Positions 45,925 through 57,424 of a DNA stretch of 64,000 bases are shown here, one piece after another (positions within the stretch are counted from its first letter, which is position 1; each line of letters starts with the position of its first letter). A model generated the notes under the pieces. That model was not told the origin of the DNA. It ran no database searches and was given only the letters and a program-made list of their open reading frames with translations. This stretch comes from Bromus sterilis (lineage: Eukaryota; Streptophyta; Magnoliopsida; Poales; Poaceae): contig OX465600.1 of assembly GCA_950022295.1 (NCBI GenBank), positions 236,799,782 to 236,863,781 of the forward strand, given 5' to 3'. A program made the position numbers and the translations under genes.

Positions 45925-47034
45925 TTAGCTAGGCATGAGTGTAACGATGCTCACAAAAAATAAAAAGTTGAAGCACAAAAGAGAGCATAGAAGGAGCAAA
46001 TATAAATCACATTTAAGTCTAACATGCTTCCTATGCATGGGCATCTTGTATGAAAATAAATAACTGAAGAACAAAGTATCAAGCATAGGAAGGTAAAACA
46101 AGAGCACCTTCAAGATTTTCAACATGGAGATAGGTGTTTTCCTAACATGAAAATTTCTATAACCAAAATTTCCTCTCTCATAATAATTTTCAGTAGCATC
46201 ATGAACAAACTCAACAATATAACCATCACACAAAGCATGCTTGTCATGATCTACTAGCACATAATCATATAAACTTTCTAAGCATAACTCCTCATTATCA
46301 AGAACATTCATAGTAGGCAAAAATAGAGGGTTATCATAAGAGTTATCAAAATAGCAAGGGCTATCATAAATAACAGTAGAAAAATCATCCTTGCAAGTCT
46401 CATTCATAGGGGCATCATGGCCACAAGCATAAATTTCATCAAAAAGGGATATTTCAAAAGATTCAATAGGATCATAGCAATTAATATAGCATTCAGCCTC
46501 CTTAGGTAAGCATGGAAGGCAATCATATAAAGTAAGAGTCAAAGAGTTACTCTCATTAGTTGGTAGAGATGGGTAGCTACTCCATTCTTCCTCCTTTTGT
46601 TCATCACTCTCCTGCTCTTTTTCATCCAATGAGCTTTCAGTTTCAGCAATTTCTTCTGTAGAGTCCTGCAAAGCATTAGTCTCTTCCTCTTGTGGAGAGA
46701 ACTTTTTGAGATAGTTAGTAATATAAGAATTATCATTAAAACTCTCAAAGCAATATATAAGTATATCAAGACTCTCAGACTTATAATGGGAATCTTCAAT
46801 ATTTTCAACAAAGAAAGCGATTTCATAGGCACCCTTAAAAACAAAAAATTCTTCTATTTGTGCTACATCAAAGAAATCATAATGTCCTTTAGTATAAGAT
46901 ACCAAGGTTTCATTATCATTACACCAACATTGGAAAGGAAGGTGTTTAAAGGGCAAGCAACAACAAGATTCATCACAGCAATAAGATATATCATAAGCAG
47001 AGCATAAGTTTCTAGTCGATTCATTATTTTCCAT
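45925..47034 (-). CDS. D-specific ORF, 369 aa, acidic with two C-terminal hydrophobic segments
   Basis: This is the only long sense frame of D, starting 168 nt after the primer site, where Gag would normally begin. It is intact, from MENNESTRNLCSAYD to a stop 20 nt before the conserved hairpin. The N part is rich in Cys, Tyr and Asp (YCCDESCCCLPFKHLPFQCW). Residues about 120-155 are strongly acidic (EIAETESSLDEKEQESDEQK). Two hydrophobic stretches follow at about 302-329 and 342-369, separated by a basic hinge (HRKHVRLK), which would suit a membrane hairpin. It has no gag core, zinc knuckle or protease motif. It could be an envelope-like or captured protein. I do not recognise it and assign no function. 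Confidence 0.7.
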   Translation of the reverse strand: MENNESTRNLCSAYDISYCCDESCCCLPFKHLPFQCWCNDNETLVSYTKGHYDFFDVAQIEEFFVFKGAYEIAFFVENIEDSHYKSESLDILIYCFESFNDNSYITNYLKKFSPQEEETNALQDSTEEIAETESSLDEKEQESDEQKEEEWSSYPSLPTNESNSLTLTLYDCLPCLPKEAECYINCYDPIESFEISLFDEIYACGHDAPMNETCKDDFSTVIYDSPCYFDNSYDNPLFLPTMNVLDNEELCLESLYDYVLVDHDKHALCDGYIVEFVHDATENYYERGNFGYRNFHVRKTPISMLKILKVLLFYLPMLDTLFFSYLFSYKMPMHRKHVRLKCDLYLLLLCSLLCFNFLFFVSIVTLMPS

Positions 47035-47202
47035 ATAAATACCCCTTTTCCTGACAGGAGGTATTCCTTATAATATTTTTGTTGATCCTCAGTGAATCCA
47101 CCTTGCCAATAAGATCTAGTTTCAAAGAATTTAACCATTGTAAGCAAACAGAGTAATAAGATAAAGTGTACTTATCAACTGAACTTACAAGTAGAGCTAT
47201 GG

Positions 47203-47220
47203 TCCCCGGCAACGGCGCCA
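47203..47220 (-). promoter_or_regulatory. Primer-binding site of D (tRNA-Asp)
   Basis: Minus strand TGGCGCCGTTGCCGGGGA is a full 18-nt match to the complement of the plant tRNA-Asp 3' end. It lies 11 nt inside the LTR end at 47232. Confidence 0.9.
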
Positions 47221-48443
47221 GAAAACAACCTTGATAACCCACAACTCCAGGGGATCGAGATAGTCTTCGCGGGTAAGAATAACCCAATTTATTTATTCGA
47301 CATAAGGGGAGCCAAACAATACTTATAAGCCTTAGCAGTTGAGTTGTCAATTCAACCACACCTGAAAAAGCACTAGACAAGATATTTAGTAGCAACGGTG
47401 TGTTGACGGGTGTAGCCTTATAGACTTCCCCAATCACCAACACCACAAAGTAGTAACAAACTAGTAGCAGCAGTGATGAGAGCAATAGTAACAACGAAGG
47501 CAATAAATATGAAAGATGGACCGGGGTTCAAGGTTTCACAAGTGGTAACTCTCCAAGAAAAAAGAACAAGGTGTTGGGTGAACAAATTACAGTTGGGCAA
47601 TTGACAAAATTTCACAAACTCTAGCCAAAGAACAAACTAGAGAAATCCTAGTCTAAGAACCAAACGTAGGCATGTGTTCCGTATGTAGTTGTACGTGCTT
47701 GCAATAAGAACTTGCACAACATCTATTGTCCTACCGTCCCGCTACGAACGGGGCCAAAGGGAACTTACGGAGATTAAGGTGCTCCTGTCAAAGAGCACCG
47801 GAACAAAGCATTAGCACTCTATGAACACATATGATCCTCAAATTATAGCCCATCCCCTTTGGTGTCCCAAGTTGTCACCATTGGGATCGCCGGTTCCGGA
47901 CTATAATAGGTGCATACAACAATAGATAAGATCTAGAACAACAATTATAATCATGCAACCATAACGTGCTCAGATATGAAATCATGCTACTCGTGCACCA
48001 GTAACAAGCATTAAGAACAACAAAATTGTAGCAACAATAATTCATAAATCTCTTAGGACTGAACAAGGTAACAATTCATTGGATACCAACAAACACAACA
48101 CGAATTACAACATATGGATCTCAATCATGTGGGTCAGCTCATGAGAACTTTGTATTTGAAAATCAAGGGGGAGAAGATACCAACAAGCTACTGCCAAGAA
48201 CCCGTAGTCCAAGTAGGAACTACTCAAGATCCATCATGGGGTGAAGAAGAGTTGATGAATATGGCCCCGGGGGCCAAGACCCTCTCCGGCAGGGTTCCGT
48301 AGCATGATCCTGGTGACCCCCGAAGCTAGGTTTTGATGGAGGCGGAGATCTGGAGCGCTTCTGGAGAAAAGGGTTGAATATCTCGGGTTTTTGCGTCATG
48401 GGAGATTTTATAGGCAAAGGGGGAGTCTGAGGCGGTGCCCAGG

Positions 48444-49727
48444 TGTAAGAGCACAGTTATGCCCCCATGAGTTTTGGATATTGTTGGACAAAACAGTAGA
48501 GGAACTAACAAGTTTTTTAGTGTAAAACAGATGGTTAGGTTCCTGAAGTTATAGGTTGGTGATAAAGCTTCAACGAAGATTTACATATTTACTGAAGCAT
48601 ATCCCCTGGAGTGAAGCTCATCACGGATGTCGACCCCTAAAAAGATAAGGTATCCTGAAGCACGTCGCATCGAAGGAGATGATCAAGATGGCGCAAGACT
48701 TAGTAGTTTTTGCGTAGTTCTTTTTCACTTCTTTGAGTCGTAGGAAAAACCGTACTATCAAGAGGGGTTTAGTAAATGTACTCCGAAGGTTTTGGTGAAA
48801 AGACTCAGATCGAATCCAAACCTATGAGAAGCCAGAGATGAGAAATCTCATGTGCACTAGGTAATGCTTCACCAACGAAGACTTAGTTCTTTCAGATCCT
48901 GAAGCATAACCAAGTTCGTGAGTCAGCTTTACTTGTTCCTCAAATAAAGTTGCACTTTGATTGAAAATATGACCGTTGCGGACATGTGTCAAGCTGTCGC
49001 ATCGGGTCACTTCAGTCATTTCGCACCTTGGGATCGCCACCTATAAATAGGCCACCCCCGCCCTCATTGGTGGGTGGCTGCTCCAAGAATATTTTCTGAC
49101 AGTGAAGAAGAGAGAGCAACCCCACCGAAGCAAACCAAAAACCCATCCACCGAAGCATAAGTCCTATTGATCTGAGTTGATTCATTATGACTTAGGAAGA
49201 AGTTTGCTAGCCTTTTTATCTTGGAGAACTGAAATTCTCCTAGACGGTTAGAGCGTTGTTCTTCAGAGAGCGAAGAGTTATTGTCGCTTCGAAGTCCAGT
49301 TTGTCAAAGGTTTCGGTGATTTCCTCAATAATCAACCACGAGTGAAGAACTGACCAAGCTCAAGGAGATTGGTGCAGTGGAGATACGGACGGAGAGAGGC
49401 TAGCTCTTGTGTTCAATCACAAGTCCCTCCAACCAGACGTAGCACTTTGCAGAGTGTGAACTGGTCGAACAAACATCGCCGAGTCAAGAGTTCGTTTTAC
49501 TTTCCGCACTTACATTCAGTTTAGCAATTTCTTCAGTGATTTGATTCAATGCAATTGATTTGATGCTTTTGATTCGCTATGTTATGCTTCAATCCAGTTC
49601 TGCTTCAATTTTTACCTTTCTGTTGAATTTCTTCTGCTGCTAAGTTATGCTTCACTTCATAGTTTCATGCAAAAATTTGAAGTGATCATTCACCCCCTCC
49701 CCCTCTGATCACATACTTGGACTTACA
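48444..49727 (+). mobile_element. H: solo LTR (1,284 bp) in the D middle LTR
   Basis: Begins TGTAAGAGCAC, ends GGACTTACA, and has a perfect TSD CCAGG (48439-48443, 49728-49732). A TATA box, CTATAAATAG, lies at 49041-49050, about 600 bp in. The pyrimidine-rich end (CACCCCCTCCCCCTCTGATC) suits an LTR 3' end. There is no coding sequence. Superfamily is not determined; a copia-type origin is a guess from the general look of the ends. Confidence 0.85.
49041..49050 (+). promoter_or_regulatory. TATA box of H
   Basis: CTATAAATAG in a GC-rich context; the expected transcript start would be about 30 nt downstream. Confidence 0.6.
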
Positions 49728-50057
49728 CCAGGTCGCCCAGGCGGCCACCCCGCGCGGGTGGGCGCTGGCCGCGCCGGGAGGGCGCCTGGGGTCCTGGGGC
49801 CACCTCCTGGCTCCGTCCTCCGGCTGGAGGACTCTTCCGATGTAGATATTTTTGGTAATGTTTTGGGAATTTTCGGAGCAACTTCATTTTTGGAATTTTT
49901 TCTGCATTGCAAAGACAAAATAGACAGAAACCGGCACTGGGCTCTATATTAGTAGGTTAGTCCAATAACTGATTCAAAAGCATGGCAAAAAGATGTAGCA
50001 ATGACACAAAAAGGGCATGGAACGAGCAAAAGTACTAGATACGTTTCAGACGTATCA

Positions 50058-50108
50058 GCATCCCCAAGCTTAATTCCTACTCGTCCTTGAGTAGGTAAAT
50101 GATAAAAG
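50058..50108 (-). mobile_element. Stub of a deleted D internal copy
   Basis: These 51 bp are the D polypurine tract and adjoining DNA, matching 43121-43170. They join the interior of the A3 5' LTR with a 3-bp overlap (AGG, about 50107-50109), which suggests end joining after a deletion. Confidence 0.75.
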
Positions 50109-51459
50109 GGTGGGGCCGCTCCAGGGGGCCGCCTGGACACTTGGTGGACCCCCTGGCTGCCCCCCTTCGCCTATTTAATCCTCTTGACGCAAAACCCCTG
50201 AGACGGGAACCCTTATTTGCGATCCCTCCTCTGTTCTGCCGCACCAGCGCTTCCAAGATCGGGAGCACCAGAAGACCTCTTCCCGGCACCCTGCCGGAGG
50301 GAGGAATCACCTCCGGGAGCTTCTCCACCACCATGGACGCTTCCCGGATGAACCGTGAGTAGTCCACCTTTGACCATGGGTCTATGATCAGTAGCTATGT
50401 GATGTTCTCCTCCCCTCTTTGTTCTTCATGGATTAGACCTCGTGATCTGCCCTACATGATCGAAGAACTTATGTAATATTTCTGCTGTTGCTATGCTGAG
50501 TTTGCTGGGATCCGATGGATTATGAGATTATGTTCAGATTGTGTTTGAGTTATATATTTGATTCTCCTCTTTTATATTTATGTTCTTGAGTAATTCTTGC
50601 ATGTTCTCCGTTGCTGTTTATTGCTTTGGCCAAGTAGTAGGTAGTGACTCGAAGAGGGAGCGTTATGCATGATTGTGGGTTCATGACCCCCGATGACTAG
50701 CTTGAGTGACAAAAACATGAGTCTAGGGGACGTGCTGTTGCCACAAGGGGGAAAACAACAGTGCTTGTACTTGCGGGTGCAAGGATTGTTTACTTTACGC
50801 AAAGTTCTTTAATGCAGTTGTCTGTTGCTCTGAGTTTACACTTTGGGTGGGATTCACAACTTAATACCAGCGAGATGTTCTGGATAGATATGTCAAGGTG
50901 GATGATTAGTAGGTAGATGCAGATGGATTTCGGTCTACTTGTCTTGGTGTACCTCCCGTGCTTTTGAGCCTCTTCCTTTCTTTATAGCATAATTAACATT
51001 GGTTTGCGCACATAATCCTGTCAATTGCCCGGCTGTAATTTGTTTACCTCGCATGGCTATTTTATCGTCTTTTGGGAGAGAGAGACATCTGTAGTGAACA
51101 TCATAGGACCCCGGTCCATATTTCCACCACTGTTTACACCCACTATCAATTTACAGCTTATTTACTTTTCCGTTGCTATCACCATCATTATTATCCCGTG
51201 CGTTTTATCCTTCGTAAACAACAAGGACGGAGGGATTGACAACCCCTTTGTACTCGTTGGGAGCAAAGCTATCTGTTGTTTGTGCAGGTTCACGATAACC
51301 ACCAATCTCTGGCGTCGTTGTCACTATCTTGTCGTTATCGGAGTCCTACTGGAGACAAACCTTGGTATCTTCATCGAGGGAAATTGACGCTACTCTACAT
51401 CTCAACCTTCCACTTTGGGTAAACCAACAAGGGGCGAGAAGGGAAGTCTCATGACATCA
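50109..51459 (+). mobile_element. A3: 5' LTR, first ~303 bp missing
   Basis: Collinear with 62158-63507 of the complete A3 3' LTR. It ends CATGACATCA at 51459. The missing start was lost with the deletion that removed the first D internal copy. Confidence 0.85.
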
Positions 51460-51469
51460 AAGCAATTTC

Positions 51470-51487
51470 TGGTGCCGTTGCCGGGGA
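51470..51487 (+). promoter_or_regulatory. Primer-binding site of A3 (tRNA-Asp)
   Basis: TGGTGCCGTTGCCGGGGA differs at one base from the perfect tRNA-Asp complement in D. A short leader without a gene follows to 51617. Confidence 0.85.
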
Positions 51488-51617
51488 CTCCGCTCTTCAA
51501 GATAGGGGCGTTGCACACTATCTTTTATCTTTGCTATTTAGTCTTGTTTGTTAACCTTTCAGTCTTTGCTTTAGTGTCCTTTATCAAAAAAAAATAGTTA
51601 TCTTGCTTGCTGCTACT

Positions 51618-51917
51618 ATGGGTTCCTCTGAGAACACCAAGTTGTGTGACTTCACCAGTCACAACAACAGTGACTTTATCTGCACTCCTATTGCTACACC
51701 TGCTACTTCAGCACCTTCTTATGAGATTAAACCTGCTTTGTTGAACGTTGTTATGAAAGATCAATTCTCTGGTGCTAGAGATGATGCTACTTTGCACTTA
51801 AATAATTTTATTGAGCTTTGTGATATGCAAAAGTACAAAGAAGTAGATGGTGATATTGTTAAGCTTAAGCTTTTTCCTTTCTCCTTGAGAGATGAAGCTA
51901 AAATCTAGTTTCAATCA
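51618..51917 (+). pseudogene. gag: A3 gag, N-terminal part up to the Helitron
   Basis: The ATG at 51618 opens MGSSENTKLCDFTS. A gag core begins with VVMKDQFSGARDDATLHLNN, FIELCDMQK and KLKLFPFSLRDEAKI. A TAG at 51906-51908 replaces the expected tryptophan, and the Helitron interrupts the gene three codons later, after 51917. The frame resumes in register at 57425. By homology this was the particle protein of an Athila-type element; this copy cannot make it. Confidence 0.85.
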
Positions 51918-51952
51918 TCTATTATATAATTAAAGCAAGAGACAAACAAGGA

Positions 51953-53872
51953 ACTACATTAATCCACATAGATTGAATTATCTCAGCCATTACTTTATTA
52001 ATATAAACGGTTGAGATTTAAAGATATTTCGTTACATACAAATATTATGTATATGCATATATTATGTTGCACGTGACAACTTCATCACGTACATGCATCT
52101 ATGATGGAAAGATATATCATAATTATGTACAGAAGAAGGACTCGCTCAAATTTAGTATGTCGCCGGCACATTTATAGACCACATGATGTACGTGCCAATA
52201 AAAATTTATACTAGGAAAACCTGAAAAAAGGAAAGAAATACGTGTAGGACAAGCGCAACTATATCGATGTTGTATTTACGTAAACAAGATCCTCCCACGA
52301 TCAAAAAGGAGATCCTCTCAAGATCTCATCCATGGCTGCCTCTTCCCGATCCTCTTACGATCTCATCCATGCCTGCCTCTTCCCGGTCGAAGAGAAGATC
52401 CTCCCACGAACTCATCCATGGACGCCTCTCACAGTCAGATGCGTGCTTTCAGTTCTTAGTCCACCATCTCATCCATGGACGCCTCTCACAGTCAGCGGCG
52501 TGCCTGATGTTCTCACTCCCCTGACGATATCATCCATGGCATCTCCCAGTCAACCGCGTAGATGAGGTTGTCCGTCCACTGCCTGGTCTTCTGCTGAACC
52601 GGATCACTACCACCCATCCCAGCCGCTCAAGTACGTTCAGTTGCCGTCCACAAATTCTCAGGTTAGACCGTGACTCCATTGGCATATTAGAATACATGGT
52701 GGAAGAAGGAAGGAAACCCGGCAGCCAATCGACAATGGAGGATGAGTATAAACCGTGAAAGTTCTTTGACAGATTACAGTACATGGAGAAGGAAGTAAAC
52801 CAGTCAGGCAATCCACATTTGACGATGAAAATGAACCGCAAGAGTTCCTTGACAGATTATAGTACATGGAGAAGAAAACCAGGCAGGCGATCGACAATGG
52901 AGGATGAATAAGATTATACAAACCATGAGAGAAACTTCAGTTCAAAACAATGAGAGAAAATTTAGCATCCTCAACCTGGCAATACATTTGCGATGCACAT
53001 GCCCTGCATTACCAGATATACCTAGAGCTGAGCTTCTCTATTAACCATCAATTTAGATAGTTCGGTCCAGGCCGGTTGGTCCTTAATTAATCCCCAAGTC
53101 TAACTTAGTTTTTCTGCAGTAACAGGACAGACCAATCTGGGGATGTCACAACAATGTGCTGAGCATAGAAAGAGGCTTAGAAGGTATTGCACTATTTCTT
53201 TGTTCTGCTGTAAATTCTCCTGCATCTTCCCTCCATGATGATTTATAAAATAATTCTTTGCTAAAGATCTCCAACCAAAGTTCGATTTTTATTCAAAGGA
53301 TTTTCTTTTATTAGTTTAGATCTGTCTTCACATATATAAATAATTCAGCAGACAATTTATTTATTCTTTTTTACTTTTATGAGTTACAGACAATGGCCCT
53401 AACTCCGTAGATACCATGTTTGGTGAAAATTGCGTAGATACCATGTTCACTATCTGAATTTTCAACCGAAGTCGATGTGTGAGTTATTTTCAGAACAGTT
53501 ATGAAGTTTTTGGCTCGACCTACTTGCAAGAGAAAAAGTGTATGCATGGGAGATATGTGTATCAATCCCAGGTGTTGTGCTTCAACTACGTTCAGGTAGC
53601 CAATACATTTCTATTAAATTCCTTCCATGTTGCTACTTGCATACCAAAGGTTTAAGATTAGCCCAAAAGTAGTATCCATATTAGAAAGTTATGCTGAAAT
53701 TTTAGTTAGGGCATGCTAGATTTGCTCAAAAGTTATTCAATGATGGACGATAACCACAAGTTTGTGTGCTTTTAATGTTGCAATGACCAATGTTCTGAGA
53801 TAGATATAGCTTCAAATATGAGAAGGTACGAACAGTCAATTTATTATAGTAGGGGAGCTAATGTTTTAAGGC
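51953..53872 (+). repeat. Helitron tandem unit 1
   Basis: 1,920 bp beginning ACTACATTAATCCACATAG. Near 52410 and 52470 it holds two copies of CATCCATGGACGCCTCTCAC. Confidence 0.85.
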
Positions 53873-55987
53873 ACTACATTAATTCACATAGATTGAATTA
53901 TCTCAGTCATTACTTTTTTAATATAAACGGTTGAGATTTAAAGATATTTCGTTACATACAAATATTATGTATATGCATATATTATGTTGCACGCGGCAAC
54001 TTCATCACGTACATGCATCTATGATGGAAAGATATATCATAATTAAGTACAGAAGAAGGACTCGCTCAAATTTAGTATGTCGCCGGCACATTTATAGACC
54101 ACATGATGTACGTGCCAATAAAAATTTATACTAGGAAAACCTGAAAAAAGGAAAGAAATACGTGTAGGACAAGCGCAACTATATTGATGCTGTATTTACG
54201 TAAACAAGACCCTCCCACGATAAAAAAGGAGATCCTCTAAAGATCTCATCCATGGCTGCCTCTTCCCGATCCTCTTACGATCTCATCCATGCCTGCCTCT
54301 TCCCGGTCGAAGAGAAGATCCTCCCACGAACTCATCCATGGACGCCTCTCACAGTGAGCTGCATGCTTGCAGTTCTCAGTCCACCATCTCATCCATGGAC
54401 GCCTCTCACAGTCAGCAGCGTGCCTGATGTTCTCACTCCCCTGACGATATCATCCATGGCATCTCCCAGTCAACCGCGTAGATGAGGTTCTCCGTCCATT
54501 GCCGTGTCTTCTGCTGAACCGCATCACTACCACCCATCCCAGCCGCTCAAGTATGTTTCGTTGCCGTCCACAAATTCTTAGGTTAGACCGTCACTCCATT
54601 GCAGATTAGAATACATGGTGGAAGAAGGAAGGAAACCAGGCAGCCAATCGACAATGGAGGATGAGTATAAACCGTGAAAGTTCTTTGACAGATTACAGTA
54701 CATGGAGAAGGAAGTAAACCAGTCAGGCAATCCACATTTGTGGATGAAAATGAACCGCAAGAGTTCCTTGATAGATTATAGTACATGGAGAAGAAAACCA
54801 GGCAGGCGATCGACAATGGAGGATGAATACGATTATACAACCCGTGAGAGAAACTTCAGTTCAAAACAACGAGAGAAAATTTACCATCCTCAACCTGGCA
54901 ATACATTTGCGATGCACATGCCCTGCATGACCAGATATACCTAGAGCTGAGCTTCTCTATTAACCATCAATTTAGATAGTTCGGTCCAGGCCGGTTGGTC
55001 CTTAATTAATCCCCAAGTCTAACTTAGTTTTTCTGCAGTAACAGGACAGACCAATCTGGGGATGTCACAACAATGTGCTGAGCATAGAAAGAGGCTTAGC
55101 AGCAAAGTTGTTAGAATCGAGATTCTGAATCGGATCTTAATTCCGTTCGTAGGATCGTGAATCGTAGAATCTTAACTACTAGAATCGTAGAATCTAAGAT
55201 TCTATGAGCAAAATCGTAGAATCGGAGGGGCTAATTTGGATCGTAAGGTCGTAAGATTCTAAGACTTGAATCGCGATTCTGACAACTTTGCTTAGCAGGT
55301 ATTGCACTATTTCTTTGTTCTGCTGTAAATTCTCCTGCATCTTCCCTCCATGATGATTTATAAAATAATTCTTTCCTAAAGATCTCCAGCCAAAGTTCGA
55401 TTTTGATTCAAAGGATTTTCTTTTATTAGTTTAGATCTGTCTTCACATATATAAATAATTCAACAGACAATTTATTTATTCTTTTTTACTTTTATGAGTT
55501 ACAGACAATGGCCCTAACTCCATAGATACCATGTTCACAATGGTGAAAATAGCGTAGATACCATGTTCACTATCTGAATTTTCAACCGAAGTCGATGTGT
55601 GAGTTATTTTCAGAACAGTTATGAAGTTTTTGGCTCGACCTACTTGCAAGAGAAAAAGTGTATGCATGGGAGATATGTGTATCAATCCCGGTGTTGTGCT
55701 TCAACTACGTTCAGGTAGCCAATAAATTTCTATTAAATTCCTTCCTTGTTGCTACTTGCATACCAAAGGTTTAAGATTATCCCAAAAGTAGTATCCATAT
55801 CAGAAAGTTATGCTGAAATTTTAGTTTAGGGCATGCTAGATTTGCTCAAAAGTTGTGCAATGATGGACGATAACCACAAGTTTGTGTGCTTTTAATGTTG
55901 CAATGACCAATGTTGTGAGATAGATATAGCTTCAAATATGAGAAGGTACGAACAGTCAATTTATTATAGTAGGGGAGCTAATGTTTT
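53873..55987 (+). repeat. Helitron tandem unit 2
   Basis: Same sequence as unit 1 with few differences, enlarged by the 188-bp MITE at 55103-55290. A partial third copy (55988-56480) repeats only the last ~500 bp and is more diverged. Confidence 0.85.
55103..55290. mobile_element. hAT-type MITE inside Helitron unit 2
   Basis: 188 bp with inverted ends CAAAGTTGTTAGAATCG and CGATTCTGACAACTTTG (one mismatch), flanked by the 8-bp TSD CTTAGCAG (55095-55102, 55291-55298). Unit 1 shows the empty site as CTTAGAAG. The interior is rich in repeated GAATC/GATTC and has no coding capacity. Confidence 0.85.
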
Positions 55988-57395
55988 ATTCTTTTTAATT
56001 TATATGAGTTACAGACAATAGCCCTAACTCCATAGATACCATGCTCACAATGGCGCTAACTGTGTAGATAACATGTTAAATTTCGGAATTTTCAACCGTA
56101 GTCGATGCAACAATTATGAATTTTTTTACTCGATCAACATGTAAGACAAAAAGTGTGTGAATGGGAGATATATGTACCAATCCCGGTGTTCTGCTTCAAC
56201 TATGTTCAGGTAGCCAATACACTTCTATTAAACTCCCTTCCATGTTGCTACTTGCATACCAAAGGTGTAACATCATCAAATAAACAGTATCCATATCACA
56301 AAGTGATGCTCAAAATTTAGTTTAGGGTATGCTAGATTTTCTCAAAAGCTTTCATGATGGACGATAAGCAGAAGTTTGTGTGCATTTAATGTTGCAATGA
56401 TCAATGTTCTGAGATAGATATAGCTTCAAATCTGAGAAGGTACGAACAATTAATTTATTACAGTCGGAGACGCAATGTTTAATTACTGAGAGCGGACATT
56501 AATTAGTTGATGAATGCAATGACAAATTCAATCTGAAGTTATCCTTGGAGAGCAAGTTTGATGCTGACCAAGGAGTTTGGTCTCTCAAAGTATGGCATAC
56601 TCATGTAGGATGTTTTTATGTGATATTCTTGAATAATGAGTTGTATGCATCCTCTCTTTGCCAAGGTTAGCTCGCCTCCATGAGGGTGTCTTTATATGTT
56701 AAGATTTTGATTATTAAAGAACCATGATACAATTGCACTTATACTAATGTATGGTCCATGGTATGTGCGCATGCAGTTTGTTTTCTCCCAAGTTGATCTA
56801 TCTTTATATTGAATTACTTATATTTTATATAAAAATACAACTATTCTCTGAAGTGATGTAAGGAAATTATACAACTGAGTCTTTCCATAAGTCAAAAGTA
56901 TGGTTACTTTTTTTTCACTTCGGACACTACAAACGTTTTTGTTGAGCTATAGGTACTAATACAGAATTTCATTAGTTTCTATTTGTTTGCAATGTTAAAG
57001 CACCTATGCTACTTAGTTTTCAACACGAACATAAATTCTACGGAACTAACATTCGGAAAAATAATTTCCAATCGTGATGAAGTTTTGACCACTTAATTAG
57101 TTCATGAACTCGCACGGTTGTGATAGATTTGTGACAAATGCCTGATTTTTGAAGAAAAATGTAAAAACATCCATACGTCATAGTGCGATACTGCTTCGAA
57201 CCCTGAACAAATATTTTAACATAGAAAAGTCTACAATCCCAATAGAATAAGCTGATTTTAAACAACTATAAAAATGGTATGAGTATATTTCAGTAATCGT
57301 CTAAGACATAACTCCTTTTTCTAGAAATTCTGAGTACTACCCAAAAATGGTTTTCTAAAGATTATAGTTGGAGATAATTATAGATAAAAGTATAG

Positions 57396-57424
57396 CCGCG
57401 CAAATGCGCGGGTCACATCGCTAG
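57396..57424 (+). terminator. Helitron 3' hairpin and CTAG end
   Basis: Stem CCGCGC/GCGCGG with loop AAAT, then GTCACATCG and CTAG. In Helitrons this structure signals the end of rolling-circle transposition. Confidence 0.85.

Larger units (their letters stand above)
43121..47231 (-). mobile_element. D: internal region
   Basis: On the minus strand: primer site (47220-47203), one 369-codon ORF (47034-45925), a hairpin (45904-45891), then about 2.7 kb without sense genes that is homologous to the 3' regions of A1, A2 and A3, ending in a polypurine tract next to 43120. This tail includes two repeats resembling AAGCTTGGGGATG near 45240-45305 and a purine tract (43995-43933). Gag, protease, RT and integrase are all absent. 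Confidence 0.85.
47232..50057 (-). mobile_element. D: middle LTR, split by H
   Basis: The LTR runs 50057 to 47232 on the minus strand (TGATACGTC ... GGGTTATCA), 1,537 bp without H. It has a primer site on its downstream side and a polypurine tract (AAGCTTGGGGATGC, 50071-50058) on its upstream side, so it served as 3' LTR of one unit and 5' LTR of the next. The minus-strand TATA region is near 48404-48413. Confidence 0.85.
51918..57424 (+). mobile_element. Non-autonomous Helitron (5,507 bp) in A3 gag
   Basis: Starts TCTATTATATAATTAAAGCA after an A and ends CTAG before a T, the AT target of Helitrons. Near the 3' end is the diagnostic hairpin CCGCGC-AAAT-GCGCGG (57396-57411), 9 nt before CTAG. 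Joining the flanks restores the A3 gag frame exactly, which fixes both ends. No Rep/helicase gene is present. The body is mostly a tandem repeat: unit 1 at 51953-53872, unit 2 at 53873-55987, and a partial third at 55988-56480. Short frames in both units (MAASSRSSYDLIHACLF) are repetitive and not recognisable as captured genes. 56481-57390 is AT-rich with nothing evident. Confidence 0.9.

Noticed and set aside
48444..49727. H as a DNA transposon, because GGTGTAAG and CTTACACC look like inverted ends
   Set aside because: With TG...CA ends it has a perfect 5-bp TSD CCAGG and a TATA box, which fits a solo LTR. The DNA-transposon reading leaves no convincing TSD.
52251..52565. Helitron frames (MAASSRSSYDLIHACLF, both units) as captured genes
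   Set aside because: Short, made of repeated words such as CATCCATGGACGCC, and with no recognisable domain or exon structure.
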